This document shows positions 35,578 through 46,629 of a stretch of DNA of 64,000 bases, one piece after another (positions within the stretch are counted from its first letter, which is position 1; every line of letters starts with the position of its first letter). Made by a program: the position numbers and the translations under genes. A model generated the notes under the pieces. That model was not told the DNA's origin, searched no databases, and saw only the letters and a list, made by a program, of their open reading frames with translations. The stretch is from Nocardioides sp. 1609 (GTDB lineage: Bacteria; Actinomycetota; Actinomycetes; Propionibacteriales; Nocardioidaceae), in the NCBI RefSeq assembly GCF_004522105.1, contig NZ_SPUJ01000004.1:372001-436000 (forward strand), read 5' to 3'.

Positions 35578-36314
35578 CGGCCGCTCCCGGGGGCCAGGTA
35601 GCGGTTCATCAGGAATCCCTCGGCGTGGATGACGTGGGCCAGCTCGAAGTGGCGCACCACGTCCCGGGCGCTCCCGGGGCGCTCGGTGAGGCCCGCGAAG
35701 GCGGGGGAGACGGTGATGTCGGCCTCGTCGAGCCGGCCGTCGGCCACGAACCGCTCGAGCAGGCTCGGACCGCCCTCGCACACGATGCGCCGCAGGCCGC
35801 GCGCGACGAGCGTGTCGACGACGAACCCCGGACCCACCCGCTCGTCCGGGGCGACCACGAGGTCGCAGTGGGCGGCCGCCGCGGCCCGCGCCGCGGCGGT
35901 CGCCCCGGCCCCGGCGACCACGATCGGCCGCTCGGTGGACGCGGTGAACAGCTCCGAGTCCCACGGCAGGTCGAGCGACCCGCTGACGACCACGACGACC
36001 GGGGCGGCGGCCTGGCCGGCGGCGGTACGGCGCGCGACGTCGGCGGGCTTGGCGCGCATGGCGCCGTACCCCTCGGCGCGGATGGTGCCGGCGCCGACCA
36101 CCACGGCGTCCGCGAAGCGCCGGACGGCGTCGAAGACGGCCTTGTCGACGCTGGAGGAGATCGAGTCGCTGGTGCCGTCGGGCCCGGCCGCGGCGCCGTC
36201 GAGGGTGGTCACCATCATCGCCCGCACCCAGGGGCCCTCCGCGGGCCACGGGTAGGCCGCGGCCACGGCGTCGTCGTCGAGGTCGCCCGAGGTCGGGCCC
36301 AGGATCATCTGCAC
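35574..36314 (-). CDS. RibD C-terminal-type (pyrimidine/dihydrofolate reductase-like) protein
   Basis: A 246-residue reductase-fold protein with R-A-M-M-V-T-T-L-D-G-A-A at the N-terminus, S-S-V-D-K-A-V-F-D, V-V-V-G-A-G-T-I-R-A-E-G-Y-G and C-E-G-G-P-S-L-L, the pattern of the RibD reductase/DHFR-like NADPH domain. No deaminase domain is present. Substrate unknown; the coupled DHPS-like gene suggests folate or a pterin. The GTG at 36314 is preceded by TAGATT at 7 nt; an ATG at 36308 is next best. Confidence 0.82.
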   Translation of the reverse strand: MQMILGPTSGDLDDDAVAAAYPWPAEGPWVRAMMVTTLDGAAAGPDGTSDSISSSVDKAVFDAVRRFADAVVVGAGTIRAEGYGAMRAKPADVARRTAAGQAAAPVVVVVSGSLDLPWDSELFTASTERPIVVAGAGATAAARAAAAAHCDLVVAPDERVGPGFVVDTLVARGLRRIVCEGGPSLLERFVADGRLDEADITVSPAFAGLTERPGSARDVVRHFELAHVIHAEGFLMNRYLAPGSGR

Positions 36315-36321
36315 CCGGTGG

Positions 36322-36327
36322 AATCTA
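36322..36327 (-). promoter_or_regulatory. -10 box of leaderless reductase gene
   Basis: TAGATT on the minus strand lies 7 nt before the GTG at 36314. Confidence 0.45.
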
Positions 36328-36458
36328 GTGGCAGGCCCCTGCGACCCGACCCACCCGCCGGAGATCTCCTGCGCGAGGCACTGGCCGCTGTCGGCGCCCG
36401 CCCCTAGGGTGCAGGGAGCCCGGGTACGCCTGCCCGGCTGGGAGGAGCTCACCACCAC

Positions 36459-39059
36459 ATGCGTCCGTCACGTCTCGCGGCTGCCACTGCCCTCGTCATC
36501 GCTGCGGCGATGGTCCCCGCAGTGTCAGGATCGTCGTCCGCCGCCCCACCACCCGATCCGGCCTACCGTCCGCTCGACGGCTTCCGGCCGACCGGCGACA
36601 AGATCCGGGTGGAGCCCAAGCAGTACTCCGCCGTCCGAGTCGACCTGGGCAAGGTCCGGGCCGACCTCGCCGACGCCCCGGCCGAGGGCGACGGCGGCGG
36701 CCTCGTCTTCGCCCTGCCGACGCCGACCGGAGGCACCGAGAAGTTCTCGGTCCAGCGCACCCAGGTGCTCGCTCCGCGGCTCGCCGAGGCCCACCCCGAG
36801 ATCGCCACCTACTCCGGCCGCTCGGTCAGCCGGCCCGGCCACACCGTCGCGCTCGACGTGACGCCGATGGGCCTGCACGCCGCCGTCCGCGGTCCTCAGG
36901 GCCAGGGCACCTGGTACGTCGACCCGGCCTACGACCGGCGCGGCACCACCCAGCACCTCGCCTTCTACGGCAACGACACCACCAGCCCCGAGGAGCAGTT
37001 CGCCGAGCGGGAGGCCCCGGAGATCCGGCGCGCCGCGACCCGCACGGGCGGCGGCGCCTCGGGCCGCGCCGGTGCCGCGGTCGTCGAGAAGCGCTACCGG
37101 CTCGCCCTGACCTCCGACCCGTCCTACGCCGCGTACTTCGGCACCGACAACGTGCTCGCCGAGAAGGCCACGCTGATCAACCGGGTCAACCAGATCTACA
37201 AGCAGGACCTCGCGATCACGCTGCAGCTGATCAACGAGACCGACGACCTCAACTTCGACACCACCGCCGAGGCCACCGGGGCCAACGGCCCGTGCGGCGC
37301 GGAGCCGTGCTTCCGCACCGTCATCTACCCCGACGACGCCCCCGCGGACCAGTTCGGCGACCTCGACTTCTGCAGCGGCGAGACCCTCGCCCGCAACCGG
37401 CTCGTGCTCGGCCAGGTCGTCGGCGCCAGCAACTACGACGTCGGCCACATCGCGCTCGGCGTGAACGGTGGCGGCGTGGCCTACCTCGGCGTCGTCGGCG
37501 CCGACTACAAGGGTGGCGGCTGCACCGGCCTGCCGGAGCCCAAGGGTGACTTCTTCGCGATCGACTACGTCGCCCACGAGATCGGTCACCAGTTCGCCGG
37601 CAACCACACCTTCAACGGCGTCTACCGCAGCTGCTCCGGAGGCAACCGCAACGACACCACCTCGGTCGAGCCCGGCTCGGGCTCCTCGGTGATGGCCTAC
37701 GCCGGCATCTGCCGCCAGGACAACCTGCAGGACCACACCGACCCGTACTTCTCGGCCCGCACCCTCGACGAGGTCAACGCCTACACCGGCGCCGACCTGC
37801 CCGACACCGTCGAGGTGCAGACCGTCTCGCTGCGCGGCTTCGGGGCCCCCGGCTCCACGGTCACCCTCGGCTTCGACGGCGACACCGTCGAGGTCGACGC
37901 GGACGACGACCGGGCCGCGATCGAGGCCAAGATGGCGACGCTCACCGGCCAGGACGTCACCGTCGCCGGCTGGGGCTACGACCCCTACGGCAGCTACACC
38001 GACTACCCCGCGCCGCTCACCGACGTGACGTCGACCGGTTTCCAGGTGATCTTCGCCCCGACCGGTGCCCCCGACGAGCCCGGTCCGCACGCCGACGTCG
38101 ACGCGATCACGGTCGTCGGCGGCAGCGCCGGGGTCTCCGGCTTCGTGGGCGAGACCGCCAAGGGCGGCGCCGCCGACAACGACGGCACGACGGCGGTGAC
38201 CACGAGCGACCGCGCACCGGAGGTCACCTCGGTCACGGTCGTGCGCAAGGTGCCGACCCGCACGCCGTTCATCCTCACCGGCAAGGCCAAGGACGCCGAC
38301 GGCGACCCGCTCACCTACCTGTGGGAGCAGACCGACGACGCCCGCGGGCTCGACGGCACCGCGCTGCCGTCCAACAAGAAGACCCACGGACCGCTGTTCC
38401 GGGTCTTCGGCACCGCCGCCGACGTCAGCGACGCCGACTCGCTCGAGTCGCCCTCGCCGGGCATCAACCTCGCCACCGGCGCGCCGTCGCGGTCCTTCCC
38501 GGACCTGGCGCAGGTGCTGTCGGGCAACACCAACGCCCGCACCGGGCGCTGCCCGGTGGCTCCGCCGCCGCCGCCGGACGACGGCCCGAACGTGCCGCTC
38601 GACCCGGCGCTGGTCGAGTGCTACTCGGAGTTCCTGCCGACGGCCGCCTACCAGGGCACCCCGGGCAAGCAGAAGGGCGCGATGCACTTCCGGGTCACCG
38701 TGCGTGACGGCCGCGGTGGCGTCGCCTACCGCAACGTCGTGGTGCAGGTCGTCAAGAAGGCCGGCCCGTTCCTCGTGACCTCGCAGGCGAAGAAGAGCTA
38801 CGTCGCGAAGAAGGGCACGACCATCCCCGTGAGGTGGAAGGTCAACGGCACCCGCAAGCTCACCAAGAAGGTGACGATCTACCTGTCGACCAACGGCGGG
38901 AAGACCTGGTCGCGCACCCTCGCCAGGGCGACGGCCAACGACGGCAAGCAGGTCGTCCAGCTGCCGAAGGGCGTGCGGTCGAAGAAGGCGCGGATCGTCG
39001 TGACCTCGCTCAAGGGCGGCTTCTACGCCGTCAGCAAGGCGGACTTCAAGATCCGCTGA
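36459..39059 (+). CDS. Secreted reprolysin-like metalloprotease
   Basis: An 866-residue secreted protein with a signal peptide (about 1-28), a propeptide-like region (about 40-185), a metzincin catalytic domain (about 205-450) and C-terminal beta-sandwich domains. The zinc motif H-E-I-G-H-Q-F-A-G-N-H is at 373-383 and the Met-turn is S-S-V-M-A-Y-A-G. It should be an extracellular endopeptidase activated by propeptide removal. A GGGAGGAG site precedes the ATG; TAGGGT at about 36405 is a possible -10. A strong terminator follows. Confidence 0.88.
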   Translation: MRPSRLAAATALVIAAAMVPAVSGSSSAAPPPDPAYRPLDGFRPTGDKIRVEPKQYSAVRVDLGKVRADLADAPAEGDGGGLVFALPTPTGGTEKFSVQRTQVLAPRLAEAHPEIATYSGRSVSRPGHTVALDVTPMGLHAAVRGPQGQGTWYVDPAYDRRGTTQHLAFYGNDTTSPEEQFAEREAPEIRRAATRTGGGASGRAGAAVVEKRYRLALTSDPSYAAYFGTDNVLAEKATLINRVNQIYKQDLAITLQLINETDDLNFDTTAEATGANGPCGAEPCFRTVIYPDDAPADQFGDLDFCSGETLARNRLVLGQVVGASNYDVGHIALGVNGGGVAYLGVVGADYKGGGCTGLPEPKGDFFAIDYVAHEIGHQFAGNHTFNGVYRSCSGGNRNDTTSVEPGSGSSVMAYAGICRQDNLQDHTDPYFSARTLDEVNAYTGADLPDTVEVQTVSLRGFGAPGSTVTLGFDGDTVEVDADDDRAAIEAKMATLTGQDVTVAGWGYDPYGSYTDYPAPLTDVTSTGFQVIFAPTGAPDEPGPHADVDAITVVGGSAGVSGFVGETAKGGAADNDGTTAVTTSDRAPEVTSVTVVRKVPTRTPFILTGKAKDADGDPLTYLWEQTDDARGLDGTALPSNKKTHGPLFRVFGTAADVSDADSLESPSPGINLATGAPSRSFPDLAQVLSGNTNARTGRCPVAPPPPPDDGPNVPLDPALVECYSEFLPTAAYQGTPGKQKGAMHFRVTVRDGRGGVAYRNVVVQVVKKAGPFLVTSQAKKSYVAKKGTTIPVRWKVNGTRKLTKKVTIYLSTNGGKTWSRTLARATANDGKQVVQLPKGVRSKKARIVVTSLKGGFYAVSKADFKIR

Positions 39060-39093
39060 TCCACCCGCCGGCCGAGGCCGGAGCACGAACGAG

Positions 39094-39128
39094 ACCAGCG
39101 GCGCCGGGAACATCCCGGCGCCGCTGGT
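39094..39128. terminator. Terminator of the metalloprotease gene
   Basis: Perfect 16-bp arms (39094-39109, 39113-39128) around a 3-nt loop. Confidence 0.85.
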
Positions 39129-39142
39129 GGTTCGCCCCCACG

Positions 39143-40462
39143 ATGACCACCGACGACTCCCGCCGCGTGTCGCTGCTCCTGGGACTCCTCTTCGGCCTGG
39201 CCGGCATGGGTTCGTCCTCCGCGGCGATCGCGCTCCCGCTCATCGGCGACGACCTCGGCGTCAGCCCCGGGACCGCCACCTGGACCATCAGCCTCTACAC
39301 CCTGATGCTCGCGGTGACGACCGCCGTCTACGGCCGGTTCTCCGACCTGGTCGGCATCCGGATCCCGCTGCTCGTCGGCGTCAGCCTGATGACCGCCGGC
39401 GCCGTCCTGGCCGCCGCTGCGCCGACGTTCGAGACCCTCGTCCTGGCCCGGATGCTGCAGGGCGCCGGTGCCGCCGCGGTGCCGACCCTCGGCGTCGCCG
39501 TCCTCAACGGGCGGTACTCCGGCTCCGTGCGCGGGCTCGCGCTCGGGCGGCTCGCCGGGATGGCGGCCGCGATCAGCTGCCTCGGTCCGCTCCTCGGGGG
39601 CGTGCTCGAGCAGGCGCTCGGGTGGCGAGCGGTGATGGCGCTCCCGGTGCTCGGACTCCTGGTGCTGCCGGTGCTGTGGCCGGCGCTCACGCGCGAGGGC
39701 AGCGGGGCGCGGCTCGACCTGCTCGGTGCACTGCTGGTCGCGTTCACCGCTGCCGGTGTCGTCCTGGTCGTGCAGTCGCCGTCGACCGGCTTCGTCGTGC
39801 TGGCCGCCGGGGTGCTCCTGCTCGTCCTCGGCACGCCGGCCACGATCGTCCGGGTGCGGCGCCGCCCGCACGGGTTCCTGCCGATGTCGGTGGTCCGCAA
39901 CGGCACCGTCGTGCGCAGCGCGGTGGCCGCCGCCGCGGTGCCGGCGTCCTGGTTCGCGCTGCTCGTCGCGGTGCCCGGCGTCCTGGTGGCACACGACTGG
40001 GAGCCGTGGCAGGTGGGACTGCTGCTGGTGCCCAGCGCGGCCCTGGCGCTCGTGGTGCCGCGGGTGGCCGGTCCGCTCATCACCTCGGCCGGCCCGACCC
40101 GGGCGATCGCGATCGCCGGCGTCGTCGCGACCGTCGCCCTGGTGATCGCGTCGGTCGGCGCCACCACCGTCTCCGCGCCCCTGCTCGGCGTCGGGGTCCT
40201 GCTCGTCACCGTGGCCTTCGGCCTGGGGCAGCCGGCGATGACCGCCGCGGTCGCCGATGCCGTCGACGCCGACGTGCGTGGTGTCGCACTCGGCGTGGCG
40301 ACGCTGGTGTTCCTGGTCGGCGGGAGCGTGGGATCGGCCGTCGTGGGCGGGCTGGGGGAGCCGATCGGCGTCGGCTGGAGCCTCGCCGTGCTCGCCGCGC
40401 TGCCCCTGCTCGGCCTGGTCACCATCACCGCCGAGCTGCGCCGCCCCGTCGCCCTCGACTGA
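39143..40462 (+). CDS. MFS transporter
   Basis: A 439-residue membrane protein with about 12-14 helices. It has the loop 2-3 motif G-R-F-S-D-L-V-G-I-R and the motif R-M-L-Q-G-A-G-A-A-A-V-P of helix 4 seen in drug-efflux (DHA) carriers. Substrate unknown. The ATG at 39143 lies 14 nt after the terminator hairpin; no clear promoter is seen, so it may depend on readthrough or a short leader. GC-rich CCGGG repeats follow the gene (about 40480-40505). Confidence 0.85.
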   Translation: MTTDDSRRVSLLLGLLFGLAGMGSSSAAIALPLIGDDLGVSPGTATWTISLYTLMLAVTTAVYGRFSDLVGIRIPLLVGVSLMTAGAVLAAAAPTFETLVLARMLQGAGAAAVPTLGVAVLNGRYSGSVRGLALGRLAGMAAAISCLGPLLGGVLEQALGWRAVMALPVLGLLVLPVLWPALTREGSGARLDLLGALLVAFTAAGVVLVVQSPSTGFVVLAAGVLLLVLGTPATIVRVRRRPHGFLPMSVVRNGTVVRSAVAAAAVPASWFALLVAVPGVLVAHDWEPWQVGLLLVPSAALALVVPRVAGPLITSAGPTRAIAIAGVVATVALVIASVGATTVSAPLLGVGVLLVTVAFGLGQPAMTAAVADAVDADVRGVALGVATLVFLVGGSVGSAVVGGLGEPIGVGWSLAVLAALPLLGLVTITAELRRPVALD

Positions 40463-40547
40463 CCTGGGCCGGCGCCGCGCCCCGGCCGGGCCGGGCCGGG
40501 CCGGGCACAGGGTCCGGGCACCCGGTGCCGGGTGGCACAGTTGCTCC

Positions 40548-41135
40548 ATGAGGACGCAGCAGGAGACCGGCCGGCGTTCGCCGGTCGCGGTCGCGGCCCT
40601 GGGCGCGGGTGGCTTCGTCGCGCTCCTGTGGCTGATCGAGATCATCGACGCCCTCGCCGACCACCGCCTCGACCAGTACGGCGTCCGGCCGCGCTCCGAC
40701 GAGGGCCTGGTCGGGATCCTCGTCGCCCCGCTGCTGCACGGCGGCTGGCTGCACCTCGAGGCCAACACGCTCCCGGCACTGGTCCTGCTCTTCCTGGTCC
40801 TGGTCACCGGCGTGGCTCGCGGGCTGCAGGCGACCGCGGTCATCTGGGTGGTCGGCGGGCTCGGGGTGTGGCTGGTGGCGCCCTCCGACACGGTCCATCT
40901 CGGCGCGTCCGTGCTGGTGTTCGGCTGGCTCGTCCACCTGGTGCTGCGCGGCGTCTTCAACCGCCGGGTCCGCGAGATCCTGCTCGGGGTGGCGCTGCTC
41001 GTCGTCTACGGCAGCGTGCTCCTCGGCGTCCTTCCCGGCGAGCCGGGGATCTCCTGGCAGGGACACCTCTTCGGCGCTCTCGGCGGCGCCCTCGCCGCGT
41101 TCCTGCTCGCCGAGCGCGAGCGCACCGTCGTCTGA
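40548..41135 (+). CDS. Rhomboid-family intramembrane serine protease
   Basis: A 195-residue membrane protein with about six helices. Candidate catalytic residues are Ser121 in H-L-G-A-S-V and His173 in Q-G-H-L-F-G-A-L-G-G, and the helix 2 motif H-L-E-A-N is present. The usual G-x-S-G is G-A-S-V here, a variant seen in some actinobacterial members. CACAGT lies 6 nt before the ATG, suggesting a leaderless mRNA. Confidence 0.82.
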   Translation: MRTQQETGRRSPVAVAALGAGGFVALLWLIEIIDALADHRLDQYGVRPRSDEGLVGILVAPLLHGGWLHLEANTLPALVLLFLVLVTGVARGLQATAVIWVVGGLGVWLVAPSDTVHLGASVLVFGWLVHLVLRGVFNRRVREILLGVALLVVYGSVLLGVLPGEPGISWQGHLFGALGGALAAFLLAERERTVV

Positions 41136-41180
41136 CCCACGCCGCCGACGCCCTGCGTCTGCGTGGTCCGGGCGTGACGC

Positions 41181-41252
41181 CGAGTCGGCGTTCGCGTCGA
41201 GCACGAACGCCGACTCGACGCGATCCGACTTCAACTCCGCGCCGACTCGGCG
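41181..41252. terminator. Palindromic terminator region between convergent genes
   Basis: CGAGTCGGCGTTCG (41181-41194) pairs perfectly with 41204-41217; GCCGACTCGGCG (41241-41252) is a third related copy that can compete for pairing. Confidence 0.65.
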
Positions 41253-41271
41253 TGGATTGCGGCGCCCGGGC

Positions 41272-42852
41272 TCAGTCGCTCGCGATGGTCGCGTGCTCGT
41301 CGCGGAGCTGGCGCTTGAGGATCTTGCCGCTGGGGTTCTTCGGGAGCGCGTCGGCCAGGACGACGTACTTCGGGGCCTTGTAGCCGGCCAGGACGGACCG
41401 GGCGTGGGCCAGCACGTCGTCGGCGGTGAGCTCGGCGCCGGCCCGGGCGACGACGACGGCGGTGACCGCCTCCACCCAGCGCGGGTGGCTGACGCCGAAC
41501 ACGGCGACCTCGGCGACGCCGGGCAGCGTGTAGATCGCCTCCTCGACCTCGCGGCTCGCGACGTTCTCGCCGCCGGTCTTGATCATGTCCTTCTTGCGGT
41601 CCACGACGTAGAGCCGGCCGCCGTCGTCGAGGTAGCCGAGGTCGCCGGAGTGGAACCAGCCGTGCTGGAACGCCTCGGCCGTCTTGGCGGGGTCGTCGTG
41701 GTAGCCGAGCGTCGCGTGCGGGGAGCGGTGCACGATCTCGCCGACCTCGTGCGGGGGAAGCGGGTCGACCGAGGATCCGTCGGCGGGGACGATCCGGGTC
41801 TCGACGTTGAGCGCGGCCCGGCCGGCGGAGCCGGCGTGGGTGAGCTGCTCCTCGGGACCGAGGATGGTGGCCAGCGGCGCCATCTCGGTCTGGCCGTAGA
41901 AGTTCCACAGGTCGACGTCGGGGAGCCGCTCGCGCATCTCCTTGAGCACCTCGACCGGCATCGGGGAGGCGCCGTAGTAGCCCTTGCGCAGCGAGGACAG
42001 GTCGGCGGTGTCGAAGGCGGGGGAGCGCAGCAGACCGATCCACACCGTGGGCGGCGCGAAGTACTTGGTGACCCGGTGCTCGGCGATCGCCGCCAGCACG
42101 GCGGCCGGGTCCGGCCCGGGGAGGATCACCGAGGTCGCTCCGAGGTAGACGTCGACGCCGAGGAAGCAGTCGAGCTGGGCGCAGTGGTAGAGCGGCAGGG
42201 TGTGCAGCTCGACGTCGTCGGCGCTCATCGACCCGTCGATCACGCACGAGACGTACTGCCACATCAGGGCCCGGCTGCTCAGCAGGGCACCCTTGGGGCG
42301 GGACTCGGTGCCCGAGGTGAACATCATCCGCACCGGGTCGTCGTCGGCCACCGGCACGTGCGGCGGGACGCCGTCCCGCTCGACCCAGTCCTGGAGGTCG
42401 ACCCAGCCGTCGGGCACCGCGCCGTCGGCGAGCCGGACGACGGCGCGGACCGGCACCGCTCGGCCGAGCGCCCCGAGGGCCTGCCCGGCGACCTCGAGGA
42501 GCCCGTCCTCGACCACGAACGCCGACGCGCAGCTGTGGTCGAGGATGTAGGCGATCTCGTCGCCGCCCAGCATGAAGTTGATCGGCACCAGGACGACGCC
42601 GACCCGCGCCGCGGCGAAGTCGAGGACGGCGAACTGCCAGCAGTTGTGGCTCAGCAGTGCGAGCCGGTCACCCTTGGCCAGACCCGCGTCGGCGATCGCG
42701 GCCGCGACCCGGTCGACCGTCGCGTCGAGCTCGGCGAAGGTCAGCCGGGTCGACCCGTCGATGATCGCGGTCTTGTCGGGGTACCGGGCGGCGCTGCGCC
42801 GGGGCAGGTCTCCGAGCGTGTGCTGGCGGGCGTGGGAGATCTCCGGGTCCAT
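41272..42852 (-). CDS. Acyl-CoA synthetase (AMP-forming, FadD type)
   Basis: A 526-residue ANL-family enzyme that activates a carboxylic acid via acyl-AMP to acyl-CoA. It has F-T-S-G-T-E-S-R-P-K-G (P-loop-like motif), the Y-G-Q-T-E-M motif, the hinge D-R-K-K-D-M and the catalytic Lys in P-S-G-K-I-L-K. The acid substrate cannot be told. TAGGTT lies 6 nt before the ATG, so the mRNA is probably leaderless. Confidence 0.92.
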   Translation of the reverse strand: MDPEISHARQHTLGDLPRRSAARYPDKTAIIDGSTRLTFAELDATVDRVAAAIADAGLAKGDRLALLSHNCWQFAVLDFAAARVGVVLVPINFMLGGDEIAYILDHSCASAFVVEDGLLEVAGQALGALGRAVPVRAVVRLADGAVPDGWVDLQDWVERDGVPPHVPVADDDPVRMMFTSGTESRPKGALLSSRALMWQYVSCVIDGSMSADDVELHTLPLYHCAQLDCFLGVDVYLGATSVILPGPDPAAVLAAIAEHRVTKYFAPPTVWIGLLRSPAFDTADLSSLRKGYYGASPMPVEVLKEMRERLPDVDLWNFYGQTEMAPLATILGPEEQLTHAGSAGRAALNVETRIVPADGSSVDPLPPHEVGEIVHRSPHATLGYHDDPAKTAEAFQHGWFHSGDLGYLDDGGRLYVVDRKKDMIKTGGENVASREVEEAIYTLPGVAEVAVFGVSHPRWVEAVTAVVVARAGAELTADDVLAHARSVLAGYKAPKYVVLADALPKNPSGKILKRQLRDEHATIASD

Positions 42853-42858
42853 GGACCG

Positions 42859-42864
42859 AACCTA
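42859..42864 (-). promoter_or_regulatory. -10 box of leaderless acyl-CoA synthetase gene
   Basis: TAGGTT on the minus strand lies 6 nt before the ATG at 42852. Confidence 0.5.
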
Positions 42865-42893
42865 CGACGTGGAGCCGGAGACCGGGAGGTCGG

Positions 42894-44792
<1,899 letters not shown>

Positions 44793-44944
44793 GCGAAAGC
44801 CTCGGTCTGTTCTCAGGAGTAAGGGGGACGTCGGCCGACGTCGCCGGGCGCGAGTGCGCAGGACCGAGTCTAGTGAGGGTGACCGCGCTGGCCCGCATCG
44901 GCGGCGGGCGGCAACTTTCGGCCCGCCCGTGCGTCCTACCGGAC

Positions 44945-45670
44945 ATGACCACCACCACCCCCGGGCGTGCCCGCCCCGTCCTCGTCCTCCGCCGCCTCGC
45001 GCCGGCCCTCGCACCGGCCCTCGTGCCGGCCCTCCTCGTGGCCCTCGTCGGGGCCCTCGTCGCGGCCCTGCTCACCACCTCCGTCGCCGCGCGGGCCGAC
45101 GCCGCGGTCCCCGCCGAGCGAGGGGTGACCGGGGCCGACGTCCCGACCACGGGGCAGGTGGCGCGGATCTTCCCGTTCCTCGCCGGCGGCAGCCGGGCGC
45201 TCGACGTCGGCAGTGCTCTCGACCTGTACGACGACACCTGTGTCGGGCTCACCGGCGGCTTCCGCGCCCGGTCGGTCCGGTTCGCCGCCTACCTCGACGC
45301 CGACGGCGCCGTCCCGTACTTCGAGGGCCGCGAGGACCCGACGTTCTTCGTCTACGAGTTCGGCTCGCGGCGCCGCGCCCGCGCCGGCTTCCAGGCCCTC
45401 GTCGACTACGCGACCCGGTGCGAGGGCACCGCCACCGACGGCGACACGACCAGGACGCTGAGCCCGGTGTCGGTGCCCGCCCTCGGTGAGCGGCGGCTCG
45501 GGTTCCGGACCGCGAGCCGGTTCCTCGACTCCAGCGTCGCCCGCAACCTCGAGGTCTACGTCCTCCGCGGCCGCCGCATCGAGCGCTCCTGGATCCAGCG
45601 GGACACCCGCGTGATCAACCGCCAGCACGCCGTCCGGATGGCCCGGCTGCTCGGCCGGACCGCAGGCTGA
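44945..45670 (+). CDS. Exported or membrane-anchored protein of unknown function
   Basis: A 241-residue protein with a long hydrophobic N-terminal segment built from [11 protein letters not shown] repeats (about 16-48), then an extracellular domain with two cysteines about 60 residues apart. The domain resembles small sensor-like alpha/beta modules, but I cannot name a family. Start choice is uncertain; the ATG at 44945 precedes the hydrophobic segment directly. Confidence 0.6.
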   Translation: MTTTTPGRARPVLVLRRLAPALAPALVPALLVALVGALVAALLTTSVAARADAAVPAERGVTGADVPTTGQVARIFPFLAGGSRALDVGSALDLYDDTCVGLTGGFRARSVRFAAYLDADGAVPYFEGREDPTFFVYEFGSRRRARAGFQALVDYATRCEGTATDGDTTRTLSPVSVPALGERRLGFRTASRFLDSSVARNLEVYVLRGRRIERSWIQRDTRVINRQHAVRMARLLGRTAG

Positions 45671-45679
45671 GCCGGCGGC

Positions 45680-46369
45680 TCAGGCCAGGGCGCGGTCGAG
45701 CGCGGCGTTGACGTGCAGCGTGGTGCAGGGGAACAGCGGCAGCTCGGAGTCGGCCTGCTTCACGAGCAGCTCGAGCTCGGTGCAGCCGAGCACGAGGCCG
45801 CCGGCGCCGGCGTCCCACAGCTGGTCGACGAGCCCGACGACGGTGCGGCGGGAGCTGTTGAGCACCCGGCCGTGCACGAGCTCCTCGTAGATGATCCGGT
45901 TGACCTCGGCGTGCTGCGAGGCGTCGGGCACGTGGACCGTCAGCCCGTGCGAGGCCATCCGCTCGACGAAGAAGTCGCGCGACATCGCGAAGGTGGTGCC
46001 GACGAAGCCGACGGAGTCGAGACCACGGGCCACGCACGCCTCGGCGACGACGTCGGCGAGGTGCAGCACCGGGATCGAGACGGCCGCCGCGACCTGGTCG
46101 GCGACCCGGTGGAACGTCGTGGTGCACAGCACCAGGAAGTCGGCGCCGGCCACCTCGACCGAGCGGGCCGCCGCCACGAGGATCGCCGCGACGTCGTCCC
46201 AGCGCTCCTGCTCCTGCAGGGCCGTGACCTCCGCGAAGTCGACCGAGGCCATCACGGTCCGCGCCGAGGACAGCCCGCCGAGGCGCTGCTCCACGCCGGC
46301 GTTCAGCATCTGGTAGTACACGGCGCTGGATTCCCAGCTCATGCCGCCGATGAGTCCGATGGTCTGCAC
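45680..46369 (-). CDS. Aspartate/glutamate racemase family protein
   Basis: A 229-residue two-domain racemase. The N-terminus I-G-L-I-G-G-M-S-W-E-S and the paired catalytic cysteines L-V-L-C-T-T-T-F and L-G-C-T-E-L-E-L-L are those of the YgeA/aspartate racemase group. It probably makes a D-amino acid for peptidoglycan or signalling. The GTG at 46369 fits the family start and has CAGACT 6 nt upstream. Confidence 0.88.
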   Translation of the reverse strand: MQTIGLIGGMSWESSAVYYQMLNAGVEQRLGGLSSARTVMASVDFAEVTALQEQERWDDVAAILVAAARSVEVAGADFLVLCTTTFHRVADQVAAAVSIPVLHLADVVAEACVARGLDSVGFVGTTFAMSRDFFVERMASHGLTVHVPDASQHAEVNRIIYEELVHGRVLNSSRRTVVGLVDQLWDAGAGGLVLGCTELELLVKQADSELPLFPCTTLHVNAALDRALA

Positions 46370-46409
46370 GGGGTCAGTCTGCCGCACCCTCGGCGCGCCG
46401 CCCGTCCCT

Positions 46410-46629
46410 CACCGGAGGTTGAGCAGGCGAACGTCGACGAGCGCCGGCGAGACCCCGGCCCGCCGTTGCCGACCCGACCTCGGGGGCTTGGCCTTGATGG
46501 GCCAGGCGTCTCGACACGCGGGTTGCCACCTCGACCCTCGGTCGCGCCGCTTGCTCGACGACCGTCGAGCTGACCCGCCCTCGCCGGCTCGGGCGGCCAG
46601 CTCGGGCGGCCAGCTCGGACGGTCAGCTC
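46410..46629. repeat. Non-coding region resembling a degenerate interspersed repeat, with a 13-bp tandem triplet
   Basis: The stretch contains GGTTGAGCAGGCGA, GAGCGCCGGCGAGACCCCG and GCGTCTCGACACGCG, words I associate with abundant interspersed repeats of Nocardioides-like genomes, in a broken order. At its end GGGCGGCCAGCTC occurs twice (46591-46603, 46604-46616) and once as GGACGGTCAGCTC (46617-46629), the last covering the stop of the SDR gene. Confidence 0.5.

Noticed and set aside
36525..39113. 862-codon minus-strand frame opposite the metalloprotease
   Set aside because: Shadow of the real gene: composition is Val/Gly/Arg/Asp-rich without domains, while the plus strand encodes HExxHxxGxxH.
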